A stretch of 64,000 nt of DNA from Streptomyces flaveus (lineage in GTDB: Bacteria > Actinomycetota > Actinomycetes > Streptomycetales > Streptomycetaceae). This document shows, in pieces, positions 48,009 through 57,441 of the stretch. Where the stretch lies: assembly GCF_014647675.1 (NCBI RefSeq), contig NZ_BMPQ01000005.1:283406-347405 (forward strand), given 5' to 3'. The first letter of the stretch is position 1. Each line of letters starts with the position of its first letter. The notes beneath the pieces were generated by a model. The model was not told the DNA's origin, did no database searches, and was given only the letters and a program-made list of their open reading frames with translations. A program made the position numbers and the translations under genes.

Positions 48009-50726
48009 ATGAGCGAGCACCGTCGCAAACCGCCGCAGCCGCAAGGCGGCGGACGCGCCGCGGCCCGACGCGGCCAAACCGGCTCGTCCTCCGGCCGCCG
48101 CGCGGCACCGCGAAGCGCCACCGGGTCTCCTTCCGCCTCCTACGGATCAGGGGGCGAGGAACGGCCGTACGGTGGCCGAGCAGAGGCCCGAAAGGCTGCC
48201 CAGAGAAGCACCAGCGGCGGCGGTCGGCGCAGAGCTGCCGACGGCGCGGGAGGCGGTGGCCACGGTGGTGGCGGCCGCCGAGGCGGTCCCGGCGGGCCGA
48301 ACGGGCCCGGGCGCGGCAGGGGCCGCGGGGCCGAGCCGCCCAAGAAGCGCATCATCGACTATCCGCGCGCGGGCAAGTACGGCGCGGCGCGATGGGTGCC
48401 GTCATGGAAGCTTGTGACGGGTACGTTCGTCGGCTTCCTCGGCGGCATGATGGCCGTGGCCGGCATCGCGTACGCCATGGTGGGCGTCCCGAAAGTCGAC
48501 GAGACGGCGGAGGCGCAGAACAACGTCTACCAATGGGCCAACGGCGACACGATGGTCGCCACCGGCGGCGAGATGAACCGCCAGATCATCGGCTACGCCC
48601 AGATCCCCAAGGAGATGCGCTACGCCGTCATGTCGGCCGAGAACAAGACGTTCGAGACCGACCGAGGCGTGGACCCCATGGGCATCAGCCGCGCCCTGTT
48701 CAACATGGCCAAGGGCGGCGACACGCAGGGCGGCTCCACCATCACCCAGCAGTACGTGAAGAACGCGCTGCTGAGCGACCAGTCGCAGACGCTCACGCGT
48801 AAGTTCAAGGAGCTGTTCATCTCCATCAAGGTCGGCGCCACGGTCGACAAGAAGGAGATCATGGCCAACTACCTGAACACCGCCTACTACGGACGCAACG
48901 CCTACGGAATCCAGGCGGCCGCGCGTGCGTACTTCAACAAGGAGGCCGAGAAGCTCAACGCGAGCGAGTGCGCCTTCCTGGCGGCGGTGCTCAAGGGAGC
49001 CACGTACTACGACCCCGCGGGCTCGGAATCGATCGACCCTGCCGCCACTCGCGAGGCCAACCGCAAGAGGGCCACGGAGCGATGGAGCTGGATCCTCGGC
49101 GAAATGGTCAAGGACGGTCATCTGCCGGCCTCGGAGGGCGCCAAGTACAAGAAGCAGGGGTTCCCCAAGACCCAGAATCCGCGGCTGAACACCGCGCTGA
49201 GCGGCCAGACCGGCTATCTCGTCGACCTCGCCAAGTCGTACATCATCAACAACAGCGACAAGACCAAGATCACCGCCGAGAAACTCCAGCGGGGCGGCTA
49301 CACGATCCGGACGACCTTCAACAAGAAGATGGTCAACCAGCTCGAAGACGCGGTGAAGAAGGTCCAGAAGGAGAACATCAAGCCGGGCGAGCGTCCCGAG
49401 ACGGACAAGTACGTCCAGTTCGGCGGAGCCTCCGTGAACCCGGAGGACGGCGCCATCAGGGCCATCTACGGCGGCGAGGACGCGACGAAGCACTTCACCA
49501 ACAACGCCGACCAGACCGGCGCCCAGGTCGGTTCGACGTTCAAGCCGTTCGTGCTGGCGTCCGCCATGCAGTGGGGTGTGCGCAATCCTGAGGGCGACGC
49601 GATCCAAGCGCAGGACGAGCGGACGATCGTCTCGCCGAAGAGCTTCTACAGCGGCAAGAACAAGCTCAAGATCAAGGACTACGACGGCAACGTCTGGCAG
49701 GACAAGGACGGCAAGGTGTGGCTGCAGAAGAACGACGGCGGTGAGTCGTACAACGCGCCGAGCTACCAGATCGACCTCCGCGAGGCGATGAGGGTCTCGG
49801 CGAACTCCGCCTACGTGCAGCTCGGTATGGACGTGGGTCTGGACAAGGTCAGGGAGGCAGCGATGAGCGCGGGCGTCCTGGAGAGCAGTCTGGCCAGCGC
49901 GAACTACCCGTCCTTCTCGCTCGGCACGTCCGATCCGAGCGCGATCCGAATGGCAGGCGCATACGCCACGTTCGCGGCCAGTGGCAAGCAGAACGCCCCG
50001 TATTCGGTCACCGAGATCGAGGACGCGGACGGGATCGTCTTCAGGCACGCGGACGTCGCCAAGACCAGCACGGCCTTCACTCCCGAGGTCGCCGACAACG
50101 TCACCGACGTTCTGAAGACCGTCGTGGAGGACGGCACCGGCACCGCGGCGGCGCTCGACGACCGTGAGGTGGCGGGCAAGACCGGTACCACCGACGGCAA
50201 CAAGTCCGCCTGGTTCGTCGGATATACCCCGCAGCTCTCGACCGCGATCTCCATGTATCGCATGGACGACAACGCGAACAACAAAAACCGCAAGTTCCTG
50301 GAGATGTACGGGACAGGCGGCCAGAAGAAGATCCACGGTGCCTCGTTCCCGGCCGAGATCTGGCACGACTACATGGAGGACGCGCTCAAGGGCAAGCGCG
50401 CGGAGAAGTTCCCGACGCCCGAACCCATCGGCCAGGTCGTCAACGACATCCCGACCCCGACCCCGACCCCGACGCTCCCCGAGCCCGAGCCCGAGGAGGA
50501 GGAGACCCCGACGCCGAGCCCGACGCCCAGCGAGCCGACGACGAGTCCCTCGCCCACGCCGAGCAACACCTGCGAGCCCTTCGACTTCGAGTGCAACAAC
50601 AACGGAGGAGAGGACAATGGTGGTGCTGATAACGGCGGAGCCGACGGAGGTGCGAGCGCTTCACCGACGGAGTCCGATCCTCCTGGCAACAACGGCGGTA
50701 ACGACAACGGAGGCATCTTCGGATGA
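48009..50726 (+). CDS. class A penicillin-binding protein (transglycosylase/transpeptidase)
   Basis: 905 residues. A basic Gly/Arg-rich cytoplasmic tail (1-130), a membrane helix (about 140-160), a GT51 glycosyltransferase domain (catalytic Glu in SAENKTFE, then GGSTITQQYVKN) and a transpeptidase domain with S509-x-x-K512 (GSTFKPF), S597-A-N599 and K724-T-G (AGKTGTTDG). It polymerises and cross-links peptidoglycan. The last 120 residues are Thr/Pro/Glu-rich followed by an Asn/Gly repeat tail, exposed on the cell surface. ATG with GAGGAGT upstream. Confidence 0.97.
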   Translation: MSEHRRKPPQPQGGGRAAARRGQTGSSSGRRAAPRSATGSPSASYGSGGEERPYGGRAEARKAAQRSTSGGGRRRAADGAGGGGHGGGGRRGGPGGPNGPGRGRGRGAEPPKKRIIDYPRAGKYGAARWVPSWKLVTGTFVGFLGGMMAVAGIAYAMVGVPKVDETAEAQNNVYQWANGDTMVATGGEMNRQIIGYAQIPKEMRYAVMSAENKTFETDRGVDPMGISRALFNMAKGGDTQGGSTITQQYVKNALLSDQSQTLTRKFKELFISIKVGATVDKKEIMANYLNTAYYGRNAYGIQAAARAYFNKEAEKLNASECAFLAAVLKGATYYDPAGSESIDPAATREANRKRATERWSWILGEMVKDGHLPASEGAKYKKQGFPKTQNPRLNTALSGQTGYLVDLAKSYIINNSDKTKITAEKLQRGGYTIRTTFNKKMVNQLEDAVKKVQKENIKPGERPETDKYVQFGGASVNPEDGAIRAIYGGEDATKHFTNNADQTGAQVGSTFKPFVLASAMQWGVRNPEGDAIQAQDERTIVSPKSFYSGKNKLKIKDYDGNVWQDKDGKVWLQKNDGGESYNAPSYQIDLREAMRVSANSAYVQLGMDVGLDKVREAAMSAGVLESSLASANYPSFSLGTSDPSAIRMAGAYATFAASGKQNAPYSVTEIEDADGIVFRHADVAKTSTAFTPEVADNVTDVLKTVVEDGTGTAAALDDREVAGKTGTTDGNKSAWFVGYTPQLSTAISMYRMDDNANNKNRKFLEMYGTGGQKKIHGASFPAEIWHDYMEDALKGKRAEKFPTPEPIGQVVNDIPTPTPTPTLPEPEPEEEETPTPSPTPSEPTTSPSPTPSNTCEPFDFECNNNGGEDNGGADNGGADGGASASPTESDPPGNNGGNDNGGIFG

Positions 50727-50752
50727 GGCACTGAGTAGCCGTCACCGTGTGT

Positions 50753-50785
50753 GTTTCACGTGAAACACGCTGTTTCACGTGAAAC
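50753..50785. promoter_or_regulatory. parS: tandem pair of parS sites
   Basis: Perfect GTTTCACGTGAAAC at 50753-50766 and again at 50772-50785, 19 bases start to start, the closest pair in the window. Between the PBP gene and the GT87 gene, directly before a strong terminator. Confidence 0.95.
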
Positions 50786-50821
50786 AAGGGCCGCCGCACC
50801 GACCAGGGTGCGGCGGCCCTT
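50786..50821. terminator. strong hairpin after the PBP gene
   Basis: Perfect 15-base stem AAGGGCCGCCGCACC (50786-50800) with GGTGCGGCGGCCCTT (50807-50821), 6-base loop, ending in T. It abuts the second parS. Confidence 0.85.
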
Positions 50822-50918
50822 GTCGTACACAAGGCGAAGCCCTTCAGCCAGACAACCAGCCACGGCCACGGCGACTGGACCCAGCACACCCTCAGCTACG
50901 TACGGCAGGATGGTCGGC

Positions 50919-52424
50919 ATGCCCAGTGCAGAGACGAAGCGAGCGAGCTCGCACGAGCCGGAGCCGGTACGGCCGACCAAGGAGGACGCGGTCGCCGCGA
51001 CCGGCAGCGAGCTGATCGGTGGTCCCATCGGACGGCGCGCGCTGCTCGGAACGTCCTGGTGGACCCCGGTACGCGTCATCGTGCTCGTCGCGATCGGCAT
51101 GTTCGCCCTCGGCATGGTGCAGAAGCTGCCGTGCTACGACGGCGCCTGGTTCGTCGGGGCCAGCTCGCAGTACACGCACGCGTGCTACTCCGACATCCCG
51201 CATCTCTACCAGGGCCGCGGCTTCGCCGAAGGGCTCGTGCCGTACTTCGACAAGCTCAGCGGCGATATGGAGTACCTCGAATACCCGGTGCTGACCGGCG
51301 TGTTCATGGAGGTCGCCTCCTGGCTGACACCCGGCAGCGGCAGCATCCAGGACCAGGCAAAGGTCTACTGGATGGTCAACGCCGGGATGCTGATGGTGTG
51401 CGCGGCGGTCATCGCGGTCTGTGCGACCCGCACCCACCGCCGGCGGCCCTGGGACGGTCTGCTGGTCGCCCTCGCACCCGCCTTCGCGCTCACCGCCACC
51501 GTCAACTGGGACCTGCTGGCCGTCGCCCTGACGGCCGCCGCGATGCTGATGTGGGCGCGGAGCCGCCCGCTCGCCTTCGGCGTCCTGCTGGGCCTTGCCA
51601 CGGCCGCCAAGCTCTATCCCTTCCTGCTCCTCGGGCCGTTGCTTGTGCTGTGCTGGCGCGCGGGCAGGTGGCGGGAGTTCGGCACCGCGCTGCGCGGCGC
51701 AGGGGGCGCCTGGCTGGTCGTGAACCTCCCGGTGCTGCTGCTCGCCCCAGAGGGCTGGTCGAAGTTCTACACATTCAGCCAGGAGCGCGGCGTCGACTTC
51801 GGCTCGTTCTGGCTCGTCCTGTCCCATCGCATGGACAGCCCGCTCACCACCGAGACCGTCAACACGCTCGCCATGGTGCTGATGCTGCTCTCCTGCCTGG
51901 GCGTCGCGGGACTCGCGCTGACCGCCCCGCGCAGGCCGCGCTTCGCCCAACTCGCCTTTCTGGTCGTCGCGGCCTTCATCCTCACCAACAAGGTCTACTC
52001 ACCGCAGTACGTGCTGTGGCTGATCCCCCTCGCCGCGCTGGCCCGCCCCAAGTGGCGGGACTTCCTGATCTGGCAGGCGTGCGAGGTCGCCTACTTCCTC
52101 GGGATCTGGATGTACCTCGCGTACACGACCAGTGGCGACGCCCACAAGGGACTGCCCACCGACGGCTATCACGTCGTCATCGTCATCCACCTGTTGGGGA
52201 CGCTCTACCTGTGCGCCGTCGTCGTACGCGACATCCTCATGCCGGAACGAGACGTGGTACGCCGAGCAGGGGACGACGATCCGTCGGGTGGGGTACTGGA
52301 CTGGGCGGAGGACGCCTTCGTACTGGGGGCCGCGGCCCATCCGCCGCAGCATGCGGCGCACTTCGACGGGCCGCACGTGGAGTGGGGCAGTCGGGGCACG
52401 CCGGCGGGTGGCGGTTCGCCCTGA
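50919..52424 (+). CDS. GT87-like polyprenol-phosphate-dependent mannosyltransferase, membrane protein
   Basis: 501 residues from ATG 50919 (or 50910). About ten to twelve membrane helices; the first extracytoplasmic loop carries acidic motifs (YDGAWFVG, SDIPHLY, LEYPVLTG) as in GT-C glycosyltransferases of the GT87 family; a later loop has KVYSPQYVLWLIPL. Probably transfers a sugar from a polyprenyl donor on the outer face. C-terminal tail acidic then Gly/His-rich. Acceptor unknown; the PBP and FemX neighbours suggest envelope glycans. Confidence 0.88.
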   Translation: MPSAETKRASSHEPEPVRPTKEDAVAATGSELIGGPIGRRALLGTSWWTPVRVIVLVAIGMFALGMVQKLPCYDGAWFVGASSQYTHACYSDIPHLYQGRGFAEGLVPYFDKLSGDMEYLEYPVLTGVFMEVASWLTPGSGSIQDQAKVYWMVNAGMLMVCAAVIAVCATRTHRRRPWDGLLVALAPAFALTATVNWDLLAVALTAAAMLMWARSRPLAFGVLLGLATAAKLYPFLLLGPLLVLCWRAGRWREFGTALRGAGGAWLVVNLPVLLLAPEGWSKFYTFSQERGVDFGSFWLVLSHRMDSPLTTETVNTLAMVLMLLSCLGVAGLALTAPRRPRFAQLAFLVVAAFILTNKVYSPQYVLWLIPLAALARPKWRDFLIWQACEVAYFLGIWMYLAYTTSGDAHKGLPTDGYHVVIVIHLLGTLYLCAVVVRDILMPERDVVRRAGDDDPSGGVLDWAEDAFVLGAAAHPPQHAAHFDGPHVEWGSRGTPAGGGSP

Positions 52425-52446
52425 GCGAACAGGACGTGGGGAAGCC

Positions 52447-52489
52447 ACGCAAAAGGCCGTACACAGAGTCCATGTACGGCCTTTTGCGT
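52447..52489. terminator. bidirectional terminator
   Basis: Perfect 17-base stem ACGCAAAAGGCCGTACA (52447-52463) with TGTACGGCCTTTTGCGT (52473-52489), 9-base loop, between the convergent GT87 and racemase-like genes; A/T tracts at the base give U runs in both directions. Confidence 0.88.
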
Positions 52490-52503
52490 TGAGGTTCGGG
52501 CGG

Positions 52504-53535
52504 TCAGCGCTCGACGATCCGGTCGAACTGCGTGGTGGTGTGCCGCAGATGGGCCACCAGCTCCTCGCCGACCTTCGGTTCCGGGGCGTCCGAGGGCACG
52601 AACAGGATCGAGACCTGCATGTGCGGAGGCTCCGCGAACCAGCGTTGTTTGCCGCCCCAGACGAACGGCGAGAGGTTCCGGTTGACCGTGGCGAGGCCGG
52701 CCCGGGCGACGCCCTTGGCGCGCGGCATGACGCCGTGCAGGGCCTTCGGGGCCTCCAGGCCCACCCCGTGCGACGTACCGCCCGCCACGACCACCAGCCA
52801 GCCGTCAGATGCGGCCTTCTGCTGCCGGTATCCGAAGCGGTCGCCCTTGGAGACGGGAGTGACGTCCAGGACGGCTCCGCGGTACTCCGTCGCCTCGTGG
52901 TCCCCCAGCCACAGCCGTGTACCGATGCGGGCGCGGAAACGCGTCTGCGGGAACTGCTGCTGCAGACGGGCGAGTTCCTCGGCTTTCAGATGGCTGACGA
53001 ACATGGTGTGCAGCGGCAGCCGGGCCGCACGCAGCCGGTCCATCCAGCCGATGACCTCCTCGACGGCATCCGAGCCGTCGGTACGGTCCAGCGGCAGGTG
53101 GATCGCGAAGCCCTCCAGCCGCACGTTCTCTATGGCGGCGTGGAGCTGGGGCAGGTCGTGCTCGCTCACACCGTGCCGCTTCATCGAGGACATGACCTCG
53201 ATGACGACGCGGGCGCCCACGAGGCCGTAGACCCCGTCGACCGACGACACGGAGCGGATCACGCGATCGGGCAGCGGCACGGGCTCCTCGCCCCGCCGGA
53301 ACGGCGTCAGCACCAGCAGGTCACCGCCGAACCAGTCCTTGATCCGGGCAGCCTCGTACGTCGTGCCGACGGCCAGAATGTCCGAACCCAGGCGCGTGGC
53401 CTCGTCCGCAAGGCGCTCGTGGCCGAAGCCGTACCCGTTGCCCTTGCAGACGGGGACGAGCCCCGGAAACTGCTCGGACACGTGCTTGTGGTGCGCCCGC
53501 CAGCGCGCGGTGTCGACGTAGAGGGTGAGCGCCAT
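52504..53535 (-). CDS. alanine racemase-like PLP protein (divergent)
   Basis: 343 residues with the type III PLP barrel: PLP lysine K31 in VCKGNGYGFG, a mid-barrel HLPLDRTDG, and RIGTRLWLGD, PVSKGDRFGY in the C-terminal part. The usual second catalytic Tyr motif (GYADG) reads AGGTSHG here, and the RVSMD-like motif is missing, so racemase activity is doubtful. It pairs with FemX (65 bases away, same strand) in a lipid II-modifying neighbourhood. Confidence 0.85.
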   Translation of the reverse strand: MALTLYVDTARWRAHHKHVSEQFPGLVPVCKGNGYGFGHERLADEATRLGSDILAVGTTYEAARIKDWFGGDLLVLTPFRRGEEPVPLPDRVIRSVSSVDGVYGLVGARVVIEVMSSMKRHGVSEHDLPQLHAAIENVRLEGFAIHLPLDRTDGSDAVEEVIGWMDRLRAARLPLHTMFVSHLKAEELARLQQQFPQTRFRARIGTRLWLGDHEATEYRGAVLDVTPVSKGDRFGYRQQKAASDGWLVVVAGGTSHGVGLEAPKALHGVMPRAKGVARAGLATVNRNLSPFVWGGKQRWFAEPPHMQVSILFVPSDAPEPKVGEELVAHLRHTTTQFDRIVER

Positions 53536-53600
53536 GGCCGGACCTGGAACCTTTCTCGTGGCTGCGGTGTATCAGAGGTATGAAGGCGAATTCTGATGCA

Positions 53601-54722
53601 TCAGCGGCGCGACATGTAGATGTCGAGCGCCTTGTGGAGCAGCTTGTTGAGCGGGAAGTCCCACTCGCCGAGGTACTCGGCGGCCTGCCCGCCCGTACCC
53701 ACCTTGAACTGGATGAGGCCGAAAAGGTGGTCGGTCTCGTCCAGCGAGTCGGAGATGCCCCGCAGGTCGTAGACCGTGGCACCGAGCGCGTAGGCGTCGC
53801 GCAGCATGCGCCACTGCATCGCGTTCGAGGGCCGGACCTCACGCCCGATGTTGTCCGAGGCGCCGTACGAGTACCAGACATGCCCGCCGACGACCAGCAT
53901 CGTCGCGGCGGACAGGTTCACGCCCTCGTGCCGGGCGAAGTAGAGCCGCATGCGGTTGGGGTCCTCGTTGTTGAGGGCCGTCCACATGCGCTGGAAGTAC
54001 GAGAGCGGGCGGGGCCGGAAGTGGTCGCGAGCAGCGGTGATCTCGTAGAGGCGCTGCCACTCCTCCAAGTCCTGGTAGCCGCCCTGGACGACCTCGACGC
54101 CGGCCTTCTCGGCCTTCTTGATGTTGCGCCGCCACAGCTGGTTGAAGCCCTTGTGGACGTCTTCCAAGGACCGGTTCGCAAGCGGTACTTGGTAGACATA
54201 TCGGGGCTGTACGTCGCCGAAGCCGGCCCCGCCGTCCTCGCCCTGCTGCCAGCCCATGCGACGCAGCCGGTCGGCCACCTCGAAGGCCCGCGGCTCGATG
54301 AAGTCGGCCTCGATGTCGCGCAGCCGCTTCACATCCGGATCCTGGATGCCCTTCTTGATCGAAGCGGCCTCCCAGCGGCGGATGATGACCGGTGGGCCCA
54401 TCTTCACGGAGAAGGCGCCCTGCTGCTTGAGATGCGCGAGCATCGGATCCAGCCACTCGGTCAGATTCGGCGCGAACCAGTTGATGACCGGGCCCTCGGG
54501 CAGATAGGCGAGGTAGCGCTTGATCTTGGGCAACTGCCGGTACAGCACGAGGCCCGCCCCGACCATCTCGCCCGTCCTGTCGTCGAACCAGCCGAGATTC
54601 TCGGCGCGCCACTCCGCCTTGACGTCTGCCCAGGCCGGGACCTGCATGTGGCTCGCCGCGGGCAGGCTCTGGATGTACGCCAGATGCTGCTCTCGACTGA
54701 TGGTCCTCAGGGTCAGGCTCAT
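53601..54722 (-). CDS. femX: FemX-type lipid II amino-acid transferase (peptidoglycan bridge)
   Basis: 373 residues from ATG 54722 (GAGGAGC upstream). Fem/MurM family: paired GNAT-like folds with a helical segment RRNIKKAEKAGVEV and the motif YSYGASDNIGRE, VYDLRGISDS, FKVGTGG. In S. coelicolor the corresponding protein adds the first glycine of the peptidoglycan cross-bridge from Gly-tRNA (from memory). It lies upstream of the racemase-like gene. Confidence 0.93.
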   Translation of the reverse strand: MSLTLRTISREQHLAYIQSLPAASHMQVPAWADVKAEWRAENLGWFDDRTGEMVGAGLVLYRQLPKIKRYLAYLPEGPVINWFAPNLTEWLDPMLAHLKQQGAFSVKMGPPVIIRRWEAASIKKGIQDPDVKRLRDIEADFIEPRAFEVADRLRRMGWQQGEDGGAGFGDVQPRYVYQVPLANRSLEDVHKGFNQLWRRNIKKAEKAGVEVVQGGYQDLEEWQRLYEITAARDHFRPRPLSYFQRMWTALNNEDPNRMRLYFARHEGVNLSAATMLVVGGHVWYSYGASDNIGREVRPSNAMQWRMLRDAYALGATVYDLRGISDSLDETDHLFGLIQFKVGTGGQAAEYLGEWDFPLNKLLHKALDIYMSRR

Positions 54723-54868
54723 ACGGGGCGCTCCTCGGGCTGGTGTGTCCCCATGGGTACAGGGGCTCCGGCTCTCGCGCCGAAGCCTACTGCGCCCTGC
54801 GAGCGCCCCGTCTGGCCCTACGGAACCTGGGCCCGGCGCATACACGGCCGGGAGGTCCGGAAGGGGCG

Positions 54869-54886
54869 CCCGGCCCATGAGCCGGG
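54869..54886 (-). terminator. weak hairpin after the small membrane protein gene
   Basis: CCCGGC (54869-54874) with GCCGGG (54881-54886), 6-base loop, 46 bases past the stop of the 100-residue membrane protein gene. Short stem, so low confidence. Confidence 0.35.
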
Positions 54887-54932
54887 AGTGGGGAGGCTGT
54901 TGGCCGATGTCCCCGTCCGCCGGGGGAATCGC

Positions 54933-55235
54933 TCAGCCGAAGAGACCGCCGTGCGCCATGCCGAGCATGAAGCCGACACCCGCCGCACCGAGACCCAGAA
55001 TCAGACCGAAGCGCTCCCGCGTCGTCACGGAGACGAACTGCCCGGTCGCCCCCGTGAGAATCCCCAGCAGCCCTGTCCAGGAGCTGATCAGGTGCAGGTG
55101 GTGGAACATCGCCGTGATGAAGGACGTCGCCCCCAGCACCAGCGTCACGGCGAGCAGCGTGTCCTGGAGCGGGTGAGGCTTGTGATCGGTGGCGAACAGG
55201 GATCCGGCGACGTTGGGGCGCACTGTCTGTGCCAT
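54933..55235 (-). CDS. small three-helix membrane protein
   Basis: 100 residues from ATG 55235 with an excellent GGAGGTG site. Three hydrophobic stretches: LLAVTLVLGATSFITAMFHH, TGLLGILTGATGQFVS and FGLILGLGAAGVGFMLGMAH. A conserved actinobacterial hypothetical protein with no recognised motif. Upstream of femX on the same strand. Confidence 0.85.
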   Translation of the reverse strand: MAQTVRPNVAGSLFATDHKPHPLQDTLLAVTLVLGATSFITAMFHHLHLISSWTGLLGILTGATGQFVSVTTRERFGLILGLGAAGVGFMLGMAHGGLFG

Positions 55236-55510
55236 AGGGCACCTCCTGCGGAAAACGGCGCATCGTAGCGCCATACACACCCGATGTGTACAGATTGACG
55301 GCCCACACCCCCGGATTTCAACCGGAAGCCGGTGTCCGGGTAGTCTGTACCGTCTGCACCGGTGTCTGCCCGTGCCATGACGCGACTCCCACTCAATTCA
55401 CTGAGTGACGAGCCCGATTGTCAGTGGTGGCCGATACCGTTGCTAACGCATCACAACCCTCCTGCCACGGAACGACCGTGGCCGCCGAGTCCAAAGGAGG
55501 TGGGTTCCAC

Positions 55511-55801
55511 ATGCGTCACTACGAGGTGATGGTCATCCTCGACCCCGATCTCGAGGAGCGCGCTGTCTCCCCGCTGATCGAGAACTTCCTCTCCGTTGTC
55601 CGTGAGGGCAACGGAAAGGTGGAGAAGGTCGACACCTGGGGCCGTCGTCGTCTCGCGTACGAGATCAAGAAGAAGCCCGAGGGTATCTACTCGGTCATCG
55701 ACCTGCAGGCCGAGCCTGCGGTCGTCAAGGAGCTCGACCGCCAGATGAACCTGAACGAGTCGGTCCTCCGGACCAAGGTCCTCCGTCCCGAGATGCACTG
55801 A
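55511..55801 (+). CDS. rpsF: 30S ribosomal protein S6
   Basis: 96 residues from ATG 55511 with a near-perfect AAAGGAGGTGG site. [29 protein letters not shown] and EGIYSVIDL are S6 signatures. First of rpsF-ssb-rpsR-rplI; S6 binds S18, encoded two genes on. Confidence 0.99.
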   Translation: MRHYEVMVILDPDLEERAVSPLIENFLSVVREGNGKVEKVDTWGRRRLAYEIKKKPEGIYSVIDLQAEPAVVKELDRQMNLNESVLRTKVLRPEMH

Positions 55802-55879
55802 GCTCTTCCGCTCAGTTGATCTCGGGCATCGAGTAGCAGCACAAGCAGCCAGCAGCAAACCCGCCGAGAGGTTCCCCCA

Positions 55880-56482
55880 ATGGCAGGCGAGACCGTCATC
55901 ACGGTCGTCGGCAATCTTGTCGACGACCCCGAGCTGCGCTTCACCCCTTCCGGTGCGGCGGTCGCGAAGTTCCGTGTCGCGTCCACCCCCCGCACCTTCG
56001 ACCGTCAGACCAACGAATGGAAGGACGGCGAGAGCCTCTTCCTGACGTGCTCGGTCTGGCGTCAGGCGGCGGAGAACGTCGCCGAGTCGCTCCAGCGAGG
56101 CATGCGCGTCATCGTGCAGGGCCGGCTGAAGCAGCGGTCCTACGAGGACCGTGAGGGCGTCAAGCGCACGGTCTACGAGCTCGACGTCGACGAGGTCGGC
56201 GCGAGCCTGCGCAACGCCACGGCCAAGGTCACCAAGACCACGGGCCGAGGCGGCCAGGGCGGTTACAGCGGCGGCAGTGGCGGCGGCCAGCAGGGCGGCG
56301 GTTGGGGCTCAGGCCCCGGCGGCGGTCAGCAGCAGGGCGGCGGCGCTCCCGCCGACGACCCCTGGGCGACCGGTGCGCCGGCCGGCGGTGGCCAGCAGGG
56401 TGGCGGCGGTGGCGGCTGGGGCGGAAGCTCCAGCAGTTCCGGCGGCAACGGCGGCGGCTACTCGGACGAGCCCCCCTTCTGA
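55880..56482 (+). CDS. ssb: single-stranded DNA-binding protein
   Basis: 200 residues. The N-terminal OB fold (1-115) starts [19 protein letters not shown]; a Gly/Gln/Ser-rich linker of about 75 residues follows; the acidic tip ends DEPPF, the docking tail for replication and repair proteins. Protects single strands at the fork. Second in the S6 operon as usual. Confidence 0.98.
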   Translation: MAGETVITVVGNLVDDPELRFTPSGAAVAKFRVASTPRTFDRQTNEWKDGESLFLTCSVWRQAAENVAESLQRGMRVIVQGRLKQRSYEDREGVKRTVYELDVDEVGASLRNATAKVTKTTGRGGQGGYSGGSGGGQQGGGWGSGPGGGQQQGGGAPADDPWATGAPAGGGQQGGGGGGWGGSSSSSGGNGGGYSDEPPF

Positions 56483-56527
56483 GGGCGGGTTCGTACCCAC
56501 ACTTCTTGATCACACAGGAGATACACC

Positions 56528-56764
56528 ATGGCGAAGCCGCCTGTGCGCAAGCCGAAGAAGAAGGTCTGCGCTTTCTGCAAGGACAAGGTCACGTACGTGG
56601 ACTACAAGGACACGAACATGCTGCGGAAGTTCATTTCCGACCGCGGCAAGATCCGTGCCCGCCGCGTGACCGGCAACTGCACGCAGCACCAGCGTGACGT
56701 CGCCACGGCTGTCAAGAACAGCCGTGAGATGGCGCTGCTGCCCTACACCTCCACCGCGCGATAA
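56528..56764 (+). CDS. rpsR: 30S ribosomal protein S18
   Basis: 78 residues. [19 protein letters not shown] at 10-28 keeps a Cys pair typical of the zinc-binding form (C-x-x-C here CAFC; only two Cys are seen in this segment, and NCTQHQR supplies another Cys and His), so zinc binding (C+ paralogue) is likely. [11 protein letters not shown] and RRVTGNC are S18 motifs. Confidence 0.97.
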   Translation: MAKPPVRKPKKKVCAFCKDKVTYVDYKDTNMLRKFISDRGKIRARRVTGNCTQHQRDVATAVKNSREMALLPYTSTAR

Positions 56765-56782
56765 GGGAAGGGTGACCGACAT

Positions 56783-57229
56783 ATGAAGATCATCCTCACC
56801 CACGAGGTCTCCGGCCTCGGCGCCGCGGGCGATGTCGTCGATGTCAAGGACGGTTACGCCCGCAACTACCTGATCCCGCGGAACTTCGCGATCCGCTGGA
56901 CCAAGGGCGGCGAGAAGGACGTCGAGCAGATCCGTCGTGCTCGCAAGATCCACGAGATCCAGACCATCGAGCAGGCCAACGAGATCAAGGCCCGCCTCGA
57001 GGGCGTCAAGGTTCGCCTGGCCGTCCGCTCCGGCGACGCCGGTCGGCTCTTCGGTTCCGTCACTCCGGCCGACATCGCCTCGGCGATCAAGGCTTCCGGT
57101 GGCCCCGAGGTCGACAAGCGCCGCATCGAGCTGGGCTCGCCGATCAAGACACTGGGCGCTCACGAGACGTCCGTGCGTCTGCACCCCGAGGTTGCCGCCA
57201 AGGTCAACATCGAGGTCGTCGCTGCCTAA
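56783..57229 (+). CDS. rplI: 50S ribosomal protein L9
   Basis: 148 residues. [20 protein letters not shown], then [16 protein letters not shown], the L9 N-terminal signature; long connecting helix and C-terminal domain complete. Last gene of the operon, 18 bases after rpsR, followed by a hairpin. Confidence 0.99.
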   Translation: MKIILTHEVSGLGAAGDVVDVKDGYARNYLIPRNFAIRWTKGGEKDVEQIRRARKIHEIQTIEQANEIKARLEGVKVRLAVRSGDAGRLFGSVTPADIASAIKASGGPEVDKRRIELGSPIKTLGAHETSVRLHPEVAAKVNIEVVAA

Positions 57230-57252
57230 GTGCTGCGCTCGCTGAAACAGTG

Positions 57253-57282
57253 TGGGGCCGTGCCTTTCGGGGTGCGGCCCCA
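57253..57282 (+). terminator. terminator after rplI
   Basis: TGGGGCCG (57253-57260) with CGGCCCCA (57275-57282), 24 bases past the rplI stop; the 14-base loop can pair further. Confidence 0.7.
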
Positions 57283-57355
57283 TATGCATGTCCCTGCGCA
57301 TGCGGCCCGGGTCCTTTGGAGGCAGACGCTTTGGCTGGGACGTATGGACACCCGT

Positions 57356-57369
57356 GTTTCACGTGAAAC
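57356..57369. promoter_or_regulatory. parS: parS centromere site
   Basis: Perfect GTTTCACGTGAAAC between the convergent rplI and MATE genes. Confidence 0.93.
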
Positions 57370-57398
57370 GGCGTGGACCGGTCCGCCAAGTGGTCGTC

Positions 57399-57412
57399 GT
57401 TTCACGTGAAAC
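57399..57412. promoter_or_regulatory. parS: parS centromere site
   Basis: Second perfect GTTTCACGTGAAAC in the rplI/MATE gap, 43 bases from the first. It ends 29 bases before the MATE stop. Confidence 0.93.
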
Positions 57413-57441
57413 CGCGCGCATCCGGTTGTGCGCGGATCTGC

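Noticed and set aside
47824..48012. Small frame of 62 codons before the PBP gene
   Set aside because: No third-position bias, no ribosome site, overlaps the PBP start; more likely leader sequence.
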